A DNA stretch of 64,000 nucleotides from Dioscorea cayenensis subsp. rotundata (taxonomy: Eukaryota; Streptophyta; Magnoliopsida; Dioscoreales; Dioscoreaceae), in NCBI RefSeq assembly GCF_009730915.1, contig NC_052488.1:21198305-21262304 (forward strand), in the 5' to 3' direction. Below, in pieces: positions 50,785-61,994 of this stretch. The notes beneath the pieces were generated by a model that saw only the letters and a list, made by a program, of their open reading frames with translations, was not told where the DNA came from and ran no database searches. How positions within the stretch are numbered: the stretch's first letter is position 1; each line of letters begins with the position of its first letter. The translations under genes and the position numbers were made by a program.

Positions 50785-52024
50785 TTTCGGAACAACAATG
50801 GCTTGATTGAGAACTCTAGTGTAGTTTTATTTTGTCTAGTTGTTATTTATTTATTTATTTTTTTCCGTATATACTAGACATGTCTAGGGGCCGGGCTACT
50901 CAAGTCCAAAAACCGAACCAAAAAACGTAAAAAAATATATAAGACTTGATGATCGAGCGTGAACAAAAAGAGTTAATTTTAAAAACATGCCGGATTTGAT
51001 TTTATTGTAAAAAGCCCGGGTCTGACCGAGCTGAATTATAAAATATATTTATTAATTATTTATATATATATTTTTATATATATAATGCTTTCAATTACCA
51101 TTAATTATTTATTAATTATTATATATATATATATTTATTATTATAGTATTATTATGTTGATTCTATTAATTATAATGATTTAAATTTTAGTTTTTATGAT
51201 TGAATAAAATTATATATTTGATATTTTAATTTTAATATGTTTGTAAAATAATATTCACATATTAATATTATTGTTATAATTTATTTATTATTTGATAAAA
51301 TTTTAATTTGGACAGACTTGGACGGGCTTTGGTTAAAGATCATCAACTATATACGGGTTATAGTAAAAATTAAAGCCCATATATCGGGTCAGGCTTGGGC
51401 AAGTCAAAGTTTTAGTAATTATAGACCTAGCCTGAACCGAACTAGCCCATGAACAGGTTTAGTATATACCGTGCAAAAATAATTTTTTTTCATCCCTAAA
51501 CTTTCTATTATTTAAAATTTATAGAAATATGTCAAAATGAATAATAAATATATAAATTGTTATGCTCAAGTAATTCATTCAGGCGCACCCAAATGTGATA
51601 ATATATTATTTATTAAACCAAGAAATTATACATATAGTGAGATCAGTAATAAGTTATTTGCAAGTAAAGGTTCAATAAAGAATGTTTTTCTTGTAAATTT
51701 AATTTAATTCATTAAAAAAACTAAACTAAATTAAAAATAGATTTATTCCTCAAACATGAGTTTTTTTATAAAAGAAAAAATTATGAGTATATATTCAGCA
51801 ACTTCTCAACTCCAACCACTATTATACTATATCAATTCCGGTTGTTTTACACAAAGAATGAGATGGCCTTTTTTTTATATATAATTTATTCAAACTCAGG
51901 CTTTGTCATTTCCTGAACCTTGTGCAATCGTGTGACAAGAATGTAGAACAAAATTGGAAGAAATTAACATGAATCCAATTTAATGGCAGCTGTTAAAATT
52001 AGTAACAAGATGTGAAAGCTGGTG
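50785..52024. other. Spacer between the two COX11 genes
   Basis: Upstream flank of copy 1, interrupted by the hAT-type MITE (50875-51461), then the duplicated flank and the 3' region of copy 2. No other gene. Confidence 0.7.
50867..51469. mobile_element. Non-autonomous hAT-type MITE with 8-bp target duplication
   Basis: The element body is 50875-51461 (587 bp), flanked by perfect GTATATAC at 50867-50874 and 51462-51469. The 8-bp duplication is the hAT hallmark. Inverted ends are imperfect: left TAGACATGTCTAGGGGCCGG, right (reverse complement) TAAACCTGTTCATGGGCTAG, 11 of the first 16 bases identical. Sub-terminal regions are GC-rich with repeated CGGGC-like motifs and the centre is AT-rich. 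No transposase. The equivalent position upstream of COX11 copy 2 (about 54590) reads CGTATATAACC with no insert. Confidence 0.85.
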
Positions 52025-54976
52025 CTAATCTTCTTTAACTTTGAAAAAGGTATATGACAAGATGAAGTTGTTGATGCCGTCCATTTTGGGATCTGTCTCA
52101 AACTCTGGATCGATGTAGAAAAACACCTGAAGGATTCAATTGGAACTGTTAGCAAGAAAGCTTTATTCAATGGGAATGATGTATTCAGTATTGTTTAATT
52201 AAATATAAATCCAACTCAAACATTTCAAGTAAAGAAATGATGCAAGATTAAATCTGGATTGTAATCAACATTGTAATTTAAAATTGTATCAATATATGAT
52301 AAGAAGAGACAAGGTATTATTATTATTATTATTATTACAGGCATATCAATCTGCTCCCCAGGAAGAAGCCGCTGCTCCTCGAAGCAGAAGCATTGTATTT
52401 TATTGAAGTAAACTGCAGCCTGTAAAAACTAAAAACTTATTTGGTGACATGGTGTGCAAATGCAATAGAAAGTTCAGACGAATTTCTAATTGAAGGAGGT
52501 GCGGAACATATGAAATTAAGCTAGTTAATTGAAAGAAATACACCCAACATAAGTGACATAATAAGTGACTCTGGATTTCATGAGTATGAAACAAATGCGT
52601 TTGAAGATATGAAATCCAGTGCTTTTTAAAAAAGAAAGCAAACTTAAAGATGCAATCTCACTGATTGGGTTGTAAACGCAGAATCAAGAGAAACTATTAA
52701 CAAAGTCCATGTACAATACGACATTTTATCCAAAGAAAAGGAATGAATGTGATTGGGTAACATTTGATAAAAACTTAACACAGTATAACATTTGAAATAA
52801 AGTCAAGTAGAGGACAAAGACAACATAAAACAGAAATATCAACTTAGGGGCAATAGGAGACATTATCTAAAGAGTATGTTGAACCAAACAGAGTATAAAA
52901 TTGCGTCCCTTAAAAAAAAATTTTCTTACCTTCATTGGTGTAACGTTATATGTCGACATACCAGTTATGGGAGTTGAACTCCGGTTTTCAGCGGTATAAA
53001 ATGCAAGAGCACTTTCTCCTGGCTTGACCCTTACCTTCATACACCAAGAGTATGCAAAGGGGATGTTAGTAAAAGAAATAAATGAAATTCAAAATTATTG
53101 AATACTTGATAAAATACAAACCTCTCTTTGTGCAGGAATAAATTTCCATGGCACCCCATCAGCAACATCAGCATTGAACTGTACAACAAGCTCTCTACAA
53201 ACATATTAATGTAACACTATTAATGAACTGGACTAATCAACATATTTTATTACTAGTCATGATCAGAAAAACTTCGAACAAAATCTGTTATAAGACTAGT
53301 GTCACTGTATATGTAATTGAAACCCTCACTGCTACATACCAAGTGATGATAAAGGCATAATATGCCAGGAGAAAACAATCACCAAGTGCAAAGACTATAT
53401 AGATATATACAAATTGATTTTAATCACTAATCAATCTGCAAGTCCTGTACAGATATCAGATGCACATTAGTATGGACATTATCACATTACGATCAAAGAT
53501 ACAAGTTTGCATTGAAGAGTATGAATTGGATCCCTTGTTGGAAAACTAGGAATGAGAGCTAATATCTAAATTGAAGTGAGTTATCACTAGAAACCTCAAC
53601 AGAAAAGACATCATAGGTATGATGGATCTATAGAACTTGAATTTATATTAAAAACAATTTGCAAGAATTATGAATAGAAACAAAAAAATTTATATCTTGA
53701 AGAAACTGGACAAATGAAAATAACCTTGAAGTGGTAGTCCCATCTTGATCATGCCTTGAAATCTTCTCTTCCACACTCTGCAGACATGAATTCCGTGTCA
53801 CAAGCCATGGACCATTTATCATTCAACATCAAACTATATCTCAACCAAATGAGAAGGAAAAATCCATCCCAAAACATCACCAGACACTCGACAAGGAAAT
53901 ATCCCAAATTCAATCAATAGTTATACAACCATTCCAAATAAATATTGCAAAATATAAACAAGAACATCAAAACAAACAATAATAATAACAAAAAAACCTC
54001 CCAAAATCGCATCTTTGAACTAAAAATCAAATAGAAACCCTGAATTGAAAAGGACCAAACTACACATTAGATCAATAGCTATACATACACATTCCAAAGT
54101 AATAATATGTCGCCAAATGTAAATCATCGTCCATGTACCAAAAAGCCACATCTTTGAACTTAAAACTAGAGAGAAACCCTAAATTCTCTCAAGAACAAAT
54201 CAATCCAAATCACAAACAAGCTAAAAACCAGCAAAAGATCACACCTCACGGCGCTGGACGGTGCCGCCGTATCCCGTGGCCTGGCAGAAGCGGCGGTAGA
54301 GGGGCACTGCGGCATAGGACGCCCCGACCATGGCCCCCGCCAGGCCGACGAGGTACAATAGCGTCCTCCGCGAGCTCCGCTCACGTGCGGCGGTGCTGGA
54401 GATATAGAACCGCCGGGAACCAGAGGTAGGAAAAGCTGGAAGCTCGGGGTGGAGTCGATGCAATGGAATTTGGAATCTCGAGGAGGACGAGGCGGTGGCC
54501 GAGGAGACGACGCGGCGGAGAACGGCGGCGGAGGGACATTTTGGGAATGGGGGCATTTTCGGAACAAAAATGGCTTGTTCCTCTTTTTCGTATATAACCT
54601 TGTAAAAATATATTTTATCATCCCAAAAACTTTCTGTTATTTAAAATTTATAGAAAAATGTGAAATTGAATAATATATAAATATATAAATTCTTTTGCTC
54701 AAGTAATTCATTCAGAGAAAATTCAAATAGATGATCATATTTTATTTAAAACAAGATGTTAAATACTGTATAATTATACATATAGTGAGATTACTAATAA
54801 GTAAAGTTATTTGAAAGTAAATGTCTAATAGAATGTTTTTTTAATATAATTTAATTTATTAAACAAAGTAAACTAAATTAAAAATAGATTTATTCCTTAA
54901 ACTTCTCAACTCCAGCAGCCATTATAGTATATCAAATTCTGATTGTTTTACATAAAGAGTGAAATTGTCTTTTTAA
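51881..54976. repeat. Tandem duplication unit 2 (COX11 copy 2 plus flank)
   Basis: Second unit of the head-to-tail duplication, about 3.1 kb, without the MITE. Intron sequences are closely similar to unit 1 with scattered substitutions and small indels (for example an ATT repeat at 52319-52336), so the duplication is fairly recent but not brand new. Confidence 0.9.
52025..54556 (-). CDS. COX11: COX11 copy 2, cytochrome c oxidase copper chaperone, intact
   Basis: Same role as copy 1 and fully in frame. Exons in coding order: 54245-54556, 53725-53777, 53122-53194, 52930-53034, 52339-52419, 52025-52126; 241 residues. It starts [17 protein letters not shown] (basic presequence). The membrane helix is [20 protein letters not shown], followed by [17 protein letters not shown]. 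The conserved beta-domain contains [11 protein letters not shown] and [20 protein letters not shown]. The copper motif [20 protein letters not shown] forms exon 5 and the end is [20 protein letters not shown]. Intron phases match copy 1 exactly. It differs from copy 1 at a few residues (SRHDQDGT against [17 protein letters not shown] against MPWKFIPTQ). It is the copy most likely to supply the cell if the lesions in copy 1 are real. Confidence 0.94.
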
Positions 54977-55377
54977 AAATTCACAGATTCTAATTAAAAT
55001 CTCTACCTTAACTTTTTTATTGCACATTTTATAAATAATATGATATATATTAAAAATTATGGGCAAACCATAAGTTCAAACCTTATATTTTCGTGTTAGA
55101 AGAAGAATGAAATATAAACTACACTATGATAGGAATGATTGATGAGTGATGGCAAAAATATTGATAATTTTTTTTCTACTTTAATATTTATATATTATTC
55201 AATATATTTGCATTCTAATTTTAATAACATGAGTTTACAATTTATTTTTCTTCTTCAGTTAATTCTCATGATTTATTTTTTCTAAAACTATTTTGACATG
55301 GTCTAGGAAGTTATTGAAAAATAGCCTCCAAATAAATACTCCACTTTAATTTTAAGAGACTTTGTATATCATGTTAT

Positions 55378-55408
<31 letters not shown>

Positions 55409-55691
55409 AAATTTGTGGAATCCGGCACAACTTGAAAAAAGTATCCGTTAGGAAATATTGAATAGGCTAGTGAATGCATGATCCTCATTGTCCTAATTTC
55501 CTCCCATCTCATTCAGATGGAAAAGCTCAATATTGTCTCTAGATCAATATATGCATATTTATATATCTTAATATACATATACAAATATATAACAAGAAAT
55601 TGAACACTGTAAGCATTGGGAAAAGAGAAACAAACAGCAGAGGAGAAGCTAAAGAAGATAAGCAGAAAAGCAGGAGCAAAGCTCAAGCTAC
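54977..55691. other. Intergenic, AT-rich
   Basis: No gene seen. An (AAAT)n microsatellite lies at 55378-55412. An ATATATAA motif near 55585 could be the TATA box of the next gene. Confidence 0.5.
55378..55412. repeat. (AAAT)n microsatellite
   Basis: About eight tandem AAAT units. Confidence 0.9.
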
Positions 55692-56300
55692 ATGGGACCT
55701 CAACCTTGCTTTTTGGTACCAAAAAAAAAATATTAAAAACACCTTTTGATGCATCTCTGTGTTTTGCTGTGAATCTCTTATAATGTCTTTCTATATGATA
55801 TTATTATGTTTTTTAGGATGATAAGGAGAAGAAGATTAATGATGGAACAGAAGAGGAAAGCTTTGAGGAGCTTAATGAAGAGGTTGATGAAGAGCTAATG
55901 GAATATGGAAATGAGATCAAGCCAGTTAAGCATCTTGTTGAGCCTTTGGATGAGGATGGACCTATCAAGTGCCCAGTTTTGGACTCTTTTCCTCTGTTGG
56001 TAAGGCCATTACTTTTTTTCTCTATTTGCATGCATTGAACAATGAACATATATATATATGTAGTGATGATGTGTGAAATTGTTTTGTTTTGATTGGTTGA
56101 AGGATCAAAGTATGTGGAAGGAGGTAATCACAGATGGTTTGCAGAAAAGAAAAGATCCATTTGCAGAAAGAGAACATGTCACACAAAGTTCAAGCAAGAG
56201 AAGACATCATTCTCCATCATCATCATCATCATCATCATCCAAGTCTTCTCACACCAACTTATTTCAAGTCTTCAATCAATGCAGACATTATAGTTTCTGA
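55692..56300 (+). CDS. Small acidic protein of unknown function
   Basis: I do not recognise the family. Three proposed exons: 55692-55715, 55817-55999 and 56103-56300, 134 residues, all junctions phase 0 with GT donors and AG acceptors. Exon 1 (MGPQPCFL) is tiny and is inferred from its leader and its in-phase donor GTACC; exons 2 and 3 are better supported. The middle is strongly acidic (EEESFEELNEEVDEELMEYG), followed by LVEPLDEDGPIKCPVLDSFP, which looks like a conserved linear motif. The tail is basic and Ser-rich, with eight consecutive Ser codons then KSSHTNLFQ. There is no signal peptide or membrane helix. It lies 340 bp upstream of the HIKESHI-like gene on the same strand. It could alternatively be the end of a longer gene with an unseen first exon. 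Confidence 0.5.
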
Positions 56301-56589
56301 AAAAATTAACTTGTATTCTTCTCATGTTCTTCAAAGTTGGAAGCTTTTTTTCTTTCACTCTTTCTACTAACTATGCTCCACATGTTCTTAAAGACTTATT
56401 AAATTTGATGAATTAAACCAGGAATTTTGATAAATTATTAGGCAAAAATGGAAGCTTTTTTTAAATTTGATGATTTGAAGCATGGATTTTGTTGAGTAAT
56501 TTTTCATGGAAGGATGAAACTTCTGTTTTGGTAACTCTTCTTCTTCTTCTAGAACCATCCAAACATTACCAGAACTTTTTGCCCCTTTC

Positions 56590-56597
56590 TATAAATA
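56590..56597 (+). promoter_or_regulatory. Likely TATA box of the HIKESHI-like gene
   Basis: TATAAATA, about 48 bases before the start codon at 56638. Confidence 0.5.
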
Positions 56598-56637
56598 AAA
56601 ACTCCACCTTTATGCGAAGAGCGAAAAAGAGAGAGAG

Positions 56638-57287
56638 ATGTTTGGAGTGGTGTTCCCGGAGCTCAGCTTCCCCATGGACATCTCCTCCTTCTCCCAGATC
56701 GATCCCTTTCATTGGCTTCTTGATCTCTCATCCATGGCTGGTAATCTCATCATCACTCCTTCCTTCTCTATCGCTCTCTTTTTAATTCTCTCTCTCAATC
56801 TCTCTTACAATCCCTTGCTTTCATGGCGGCAGGCGAGGCATACCATTCGGTGAAGGAGTTGTGCATATTCCTATTAAACCCTAATTCCCTCCCCGCCGGC
56901 AAAGCGCTCGCCGTCTACGCTCAACCCCCATCCGGCCCCTTTCTCTTTTGCGGCGCGCTCCATGGATCCCGCCCATCCGCTCTTCTCCGTCTCCCGTGGC
57001 CAGACCCCGCCGACGTCGCCGCTACACCGGCGGGATCCTCGGCGAAGATTGGGGTTTCAATCGAGGATCTCGCGGCGTTGCCGGCAGTGGCGGATGCCGG
57101 GAAGGAGGAAGCGGCGGCGAGGGTGGCGCTCAAGGTCGGAGAGAATCTCTTCAATTTCATGCAATCGTTTTGTGGGGTTGATGGAAATCGATTGGTTGTT
57201 CCAATGGATATTTTGGATCAATGGTTCAAGAAATTCCAAGAAAGATCCCGGAAAGATCCAACTTATCTCAAGGCTTTTGGTTTGTGA
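56638..57287 (+). CDS. HIKESHI-like (OPI10 family) Hsp70 nuclear import carrier
   Basis: Hikeshi proteins carry Hsp70 into the nucleus under heat stress by binding FG nucleoporins; the plant homologue is known as HIKESHI-like. Two exons, 56638-56740 and 56833-57287, 185 residues. N-terminal FGVVFPELSFPMDISSFSQI and FHWLLDLSSMAGEAYHSV match the family closely. So do ICIFLLNPNSLPAGKALAVY, ARPSALLRLPW-type HGSRPSALLRLPWPDPADV, AKIGVSIEDLAALP, LKVGENLFNFMQSFCGVDG and the C-terminal PMDILDQWFKKFQERSRKDP. Exon 2 is GC-rich. The length is slightly under the usual 195-200. The gene is convergent with MAP65, whose stop lies about 190 bp downstream. No frame damage. Confidence 0.95.
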
Positions 57288-57477
57288 TCCCATAAACACC
57301 AATTTAAAGGTTTGATTTTTATTTTTATTTTTTGAATTTTCTACTGGATTTCATTGAATAGTAAATGGATTAAAAGTAGCATGGATACAAGTAATTTTTC
57401 ATTGGGATAATCATACAAAGGAGGAATATTGGACTGTGAAACTCACCTGATTATTTAGAGTGTGATGAGGGTTTAAT

Positions 57478-60045
57478 TTAAATCCGGAGTTTACTTTGGT
57501 TGAACTTTGTTGTTGTTGATAACCTTGTCATCATCTCCTTGAAGTAGTTTTTCTTTGGACTTGAGTAAGAGTGTGGTGGTGTGAGTTGTTCTATAGTCCC
57601 ATTACTGAAATTTTGTCTGGATGGGGAGTTCATATATCCATTGCCATTGCCATTGCCATTGTACCAGCTTCTTGTTCTATTTTGATTGTTACTCCTTCGA
57701 GGGCTTGATTTCGATTCGAATACTGATTCTCTTTGTAATTTTCTGCTATCCTGTGACCAATTAATGTAGATTAGTAGTTATAAGTATAACATGACTGAGT
57801 ATTTTTGATGAATGCTATTTAAGTACCCGTAGTAGTTGTTCTTCCTCGTATTTCTGTAATCTTGCATGTTTATATTCCTCCAAAATGGACACCAGTCGAA
57901 CCTTAAGAAAGTTAACAAGTCTACCGTCAAAATTGGATCAAATGTAGAAGATGAGATTTCGGAAAAGTAAAGCAGCTCTAAAATGAAATGTCACCCCATC
58001 GTATAGAAAGCCCATGTCATGCTCATCTTCCCATGCATAAGTTTTTGCAATAAGATTATCAACCATATCTGGAACAAAGTTTTAGTATCAGAGAAGATTG
58101 AACCATTGAAACATATCTAGGGTTTAGAGCGGCATGTACCTGGAATTTTGCTGACAAGCATCCTTGCCTTCTCTGCACGCTTTCGATTCACATGAGCACC
58201 TCTTCCTCCGTATCTGTTCCCATCCTGAATAAAATATGTAAACAGTTATTAGTTATGTAAATTTTTTTTTGGAACTTAGAAATGAAGCCTACCTTGTTAT
58301 AAATTTCCAGCCAATTTTCTTCATCACAAACTGCAAGCCATCTGTTTATCTTGTCCAATATTTCTCTCCTGCTTATAGCCTCTTCGCTTGCTTTTACTAT
58401 CTGAGCCTCGAAGTTGGCCACAAGTTCAACAGGATCAACTAGTCCTAAAGCTCAGATTATAGTGAGACACAGAGCAACATACTTGCTGTGATGGGAGTGC
58501 TAAATCAACAAGGTTCTTACCAGAGTCTATTAATGCATAGCACTTCTCTAGTGAAGTGCTCGAGTCTACTTCTATGCGTGCTTCTCTACATATCTCTTCT
58601 AACTCTGCTCTTCTCCTTGTCGCAATTTCTTTCATCCTGCTAGCTTTTATTCTTGTCAATCTTTCAACCTCAGCTTCAGTCTGTCAAGGATATTCAGAAA
58701 TGGGAATTTAAGCAGCTGGTTTTGGGTACTTTAAATAAGAGTAAGATGCTTTAATTTAATTTATTCACCTGTTCAATTAATTTTACCGATAGTAGACCAG
58801 AAAGCACAGCATCCTGATCTTTGGATCCGAGGATGCCTTTGAATCTTTTAAAAGGCAACCTTTCTTGTTCTGATGTTTCCATCAAATTCCACAATTTCAG
58901 TAACGATTCAATGGCTCCTTGCAACTACAATCATGAAAATCAGTTACTGAAGACATTCAACACAATTATTAATGAATTTACTTGTTTACCTTCTGCATTC
59001 GAACTTGTTTTTCTGTCTTCAACTTCAAAACTGTTTGAGCTAGGCCTTCTATAGTGGAATCACTGATACTAGTTGATTTCCCTCTCCCCTTCTCTTGCAG
59101 ACTGGGATGCACTTCATCTACAATCTTCCCAAAGTCCAGTTCCAGCACACCACACAGTGAATGAACTTCATTTATGTACTCCAGAACCTTGCTAAGGCGA
59201 TCAGACTGGAAGCACAATGGAAGTGTTTACCTCCAGTTAGGATTAAAAACATGAAGATAAGTGTGATTAGTTTACCTTCTCCTTCTGAAGGATTTGAAGT
59301 TGTGCTCGGAATTCATTTAGTCTCCGAGATGACAAATCATGTTCATCTAATCTAAGGCTATCATTGTGACTGCTATATCCTGCTATCTCGGCATTGAGCT
59401 TCTTCATTTCCAATAGCACATCTGAAAATTGTTTCATGCGTTCCTCTTTCTTGATTCTAAGATTTTCCAGTAAAGGGCTAATCACAGCAAGTTGTTTCTT
59501 CAGTGAAGCTGATCTCTTCTCCATCTGCATAGACAGTCCTATCATTTTTATTTTCTTTTTCTTCTCTTTTTCCTAAATCCAAGCACAATATTGGTGAATG
59601 ATGTACCTGGGATTGGAGATTGTGCTCCCCAAGTGATGCCATGAGAGCTGCAAGCTCTGCTTCTTTTGTTGCCACTTCATGGTGAAGTTGTGCTCTTACT
59701 CTGCTTACTTCTTCAAACTTCTTCCTGTACACTTGCAGACACTCCTTCTCCAACTCCAACAACATCCTGTCTTTGTCTTCTTTGCTTTCTCCCATCTCCT
59801 GCCATATTTCCTGCAATTGCAATTCAAACGGCTGTCAAACAATCCTCACATCATTCCTGTCATTCCTCTAATAATAAACAATGAAATGAAGAATATGGTA
59901 AAAGTATTATTCTCAATACTCAAGTAACCATGGAAAGAATATCCTTGTTGGTACTTTGAAACACTGATCTAACACAACATAAACACAGTGAGATGTTCAC
60001 AAGTACCTCAAGCTCTCTTAGGAGAGAACCACAGGTGTTCATCAT
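57478..60045 (-). CDS. MAP65/ASE1-family microtubule bundling protein
   Basis: Crosslinks antiparallel microtubules in cortical arrays, spindle and phragmoplast. Eleven exons in coding order: 60007-60045, 59607-59810, 59276-59524, 58990-59205, 58769-58924, 58521-58680, 58293-58444, 58140-58224, 57995-58068, 57827-57901, 57478-57750; 560 residues, all phases consistent. It starts [13 protein letters not shown] joined to [20 protein letters not shown], the family N-terminus. A long coiled coil follows, then the conserved microtubule-binding part: [40 protein letters not shown], then [20 protein letters not shown] and FLYDG joined to [13 protein letters not shown]. The C-terminal tail is short, with an Asn-Gly repeat (NGNGNGNG) and basic stretches of the type that is phosphorylated in relatives. 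It is close in length to shorter members such as MAP65-5/-8. Intron 9 starts GTGACA; reading through it would give a false early stop. Confidence 0.93.
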
Positions 60046-60088
60046 ACTGGTATATTCATGCAGCAAAGGATGAAGCCTTCTTTCCTCG

Positions 60089-60097
60089 TATATATAG
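60089..60097 (-). promoter_or_regulatory. Likely TATA box of the MAP65 gene
   Basis: CTATATATA on the minus strand, about 45-50 bases upstream of the proposed start at 60045. It would imply a very short leader. Confidence 0.4.
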
Positions 60098-61994
60098 AGG
60101 GAGTTGCAACTAGAGAGGGAGCGAGATTGATTGTTTAGTGTTTGATCAAACTTATCTTGTTATTGAGTGTATATTCTAATGGAGTTTGAGTTTAGTTTAT
60201 GTGCTGATAAACTTCTCTCCATGTCTAAATGCTGATAGAGACCTTGCACCAAAATCCATGATTGGAAAACTTCTTCTAACCGATTTAAGAAAACTAAGGA
60301 TTGATCTGGTGTGTACATTGAAAGATTCACACTGACTGGAACCAAGTTTTAGAACCTCTCAACCCTTGTTTTATCAAAATATTTTATTTGGGTCTTACCT
60401 ACTTTGTATTCCAAATCTTTGCTTAGGTTTTTATGTTTGGTTGATGGATTGTTTCTTGAATAATGCAGCCTCATGCTCAGCGTGTTATATTTTTGTTGAT
60501 ATCATTCAAGCCAATAAACTCGGTACAAAGATAGTTTTAATAAATTAAATTATTTTGCCTTATAAAGCTTTTGGTATGAGGTTTCACATTAATTCAAGCC
60601 AAAATTTTGAATATATTAAAGAGTTTTGGAACTAAAATGAAGCTCATATTCATGTTTTTAGTCAACTATAGTTTAATTAATCAACAAGTCTTATTTGAGA
60701 ATAAGCTTATTCTATTATTCAGAGTTTCACATACTCCTTCCAATAATCATCAATTTGCATTTAACTTACCAACGCCTTTATATTTTCCAATTACTCCCTA
60801 AGATCTCCATCACTATGCAATATTTTAACTTAAAACCAATTGATTTCTTGGCGCTTTTGGTGAGAGTTCATCCTCAATTGTGTCTATTCCTCCTCTTATT
60901 AATGTCACAAGCATGAAATGTTCTTAAATCAACCACTTTGATGTAAAAATTCATCAGAAAATTGCCATTTTCTCAGACAAATGCCATGATTTGAATATTC
61001 TTAAACGCGGTAATATAAGATCTAAAAATGTTTATGTCAGGCAGGGTACTGATGACATGGCAGCCACCACTTAAGGAAGACTTATACTCATTTTTTTTTC
61101 CTCCACGGTTGTTGGTGTGAAGACATTCTATCTGACAACAATGTCTTTAATTGTGTATTTCAAACATATGACTTATTAATTATGTTGAGTTCTTAATATT
61201 CTTATAAATTTAAAGTCTAGTTGTGTTATATTAATTTTTCTTTTTCTTTTTAACGTAAAGTATGAAGCAGGAATTTTACTAACCTCCTGAGTGTTATGTA
61301 TTGGCTACCGGTAGGCTTCAAGTCCTTGATTCCACAAGCAAACAGCACCTCGGAAAAAAACAAAGACCATTTTGGAAACTTTGCTGAAGGATCAAAGATG
61401 CTTCTGCATAAATTAAAGATGTTTAGCTTGACTATAAGAATGAACAAACAAACTAACAAAAAATAAAAATCAGGTCTTAATCCCTAACATCTCACAATTT
61501 GTAAGTTGCATCAATAAAATTTACAAAGAAATGACAAGTGATGCAATTCTTAATAGTCGATATGCTTCCTTTCATCGCATGTATTGAACAGCATGATAGT
61601 GATCTTTGAGCTCATTCAGAGTCTGCATACTAAACCAAATAAAAATCATTGGAGAGGAGAGCTAGATATATCTTATATTGCTACTGGTTTCACCAGTAAT
61701 TGTTTGTGTTTGATGAAAGAGTAAGATATGGAGGATGCTGCTCATCCATCACTGTCACAACTCACAAGTGAAAATATGATGAAATACGATTTACACTGAT
61801 TGAAACATCTACAGAAAAACAGATAAAATGTAAGTATCGGAGTTTGGCTTCATCTCACTCTACTATCAAGATCTTTTCATCAGTGAGTACTGCAGTAAAG
61901 TAATGGAGACTCCTTTGAAAATCATATACTACAGTCTGAACCACATTGACTGGTACTAAACTCATTTAAGCTGAATTGAGGCATCTCCAGTTGT
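60098..61994. other. Spacer between MAP65 and cyclin gene, with an orphan exon-like block
   Basis: No complete gene seen. The minus strand holds an exon-like block at 61284-61403 (listed separately) and a weaker protein-like open stretch at 60160-60345 (LVPVSVNLSMYTPDQSLVFL and on). Near 61600 another stretch reads MQTLNELKDHYHAVQYM then stops. These may be relics of a decayed gene. Confidence 0.4.
61284..61403 (-). pseudogene. Orphan exon-like block, unidentified
   Basis: 120 bp bounded on the minus strand by a good acceptor (TTTAATTTATGCAG) and donor (AGGAG|GTTAGT). Entry and exit phases are equal (2). The open frame reads SIFDPSAKFPKWSLFFSEVL then FACGIKDLKPTGSQYITLR, which has natural composition. 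I could not attach it to the cyclin or MAP65 genes or find partner exons. Confidence 0.3.

Larger units (their letters stand above)
48112..51872. repeat. Tandem duplication unit 1 (COX11 copy 1 plus flank)
   Basis: Aligns from about TTTATTCAAACTC at its left edge through the gene, introns and upstream flank with unit 2 (51881-54976). Introns, exons and the flank containing CTCAAGTAATTCATTCAG all correspond. The orientation is head-to-tail. This unit is longer because of the MITE at 50875-51461 and about 40 bp next to it. Confidence 0.9.

Noticed and set aside
57910-58068. Apparent premature stop truncating MAP65 after [10 protein letters not shown]
   Set aside because: GATGGG|GTGACA is an intron donor. 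Splicing to TTCTTAAG|GTTCGACTGG restores [13 protein letters not shown] and a normal C-terminus.
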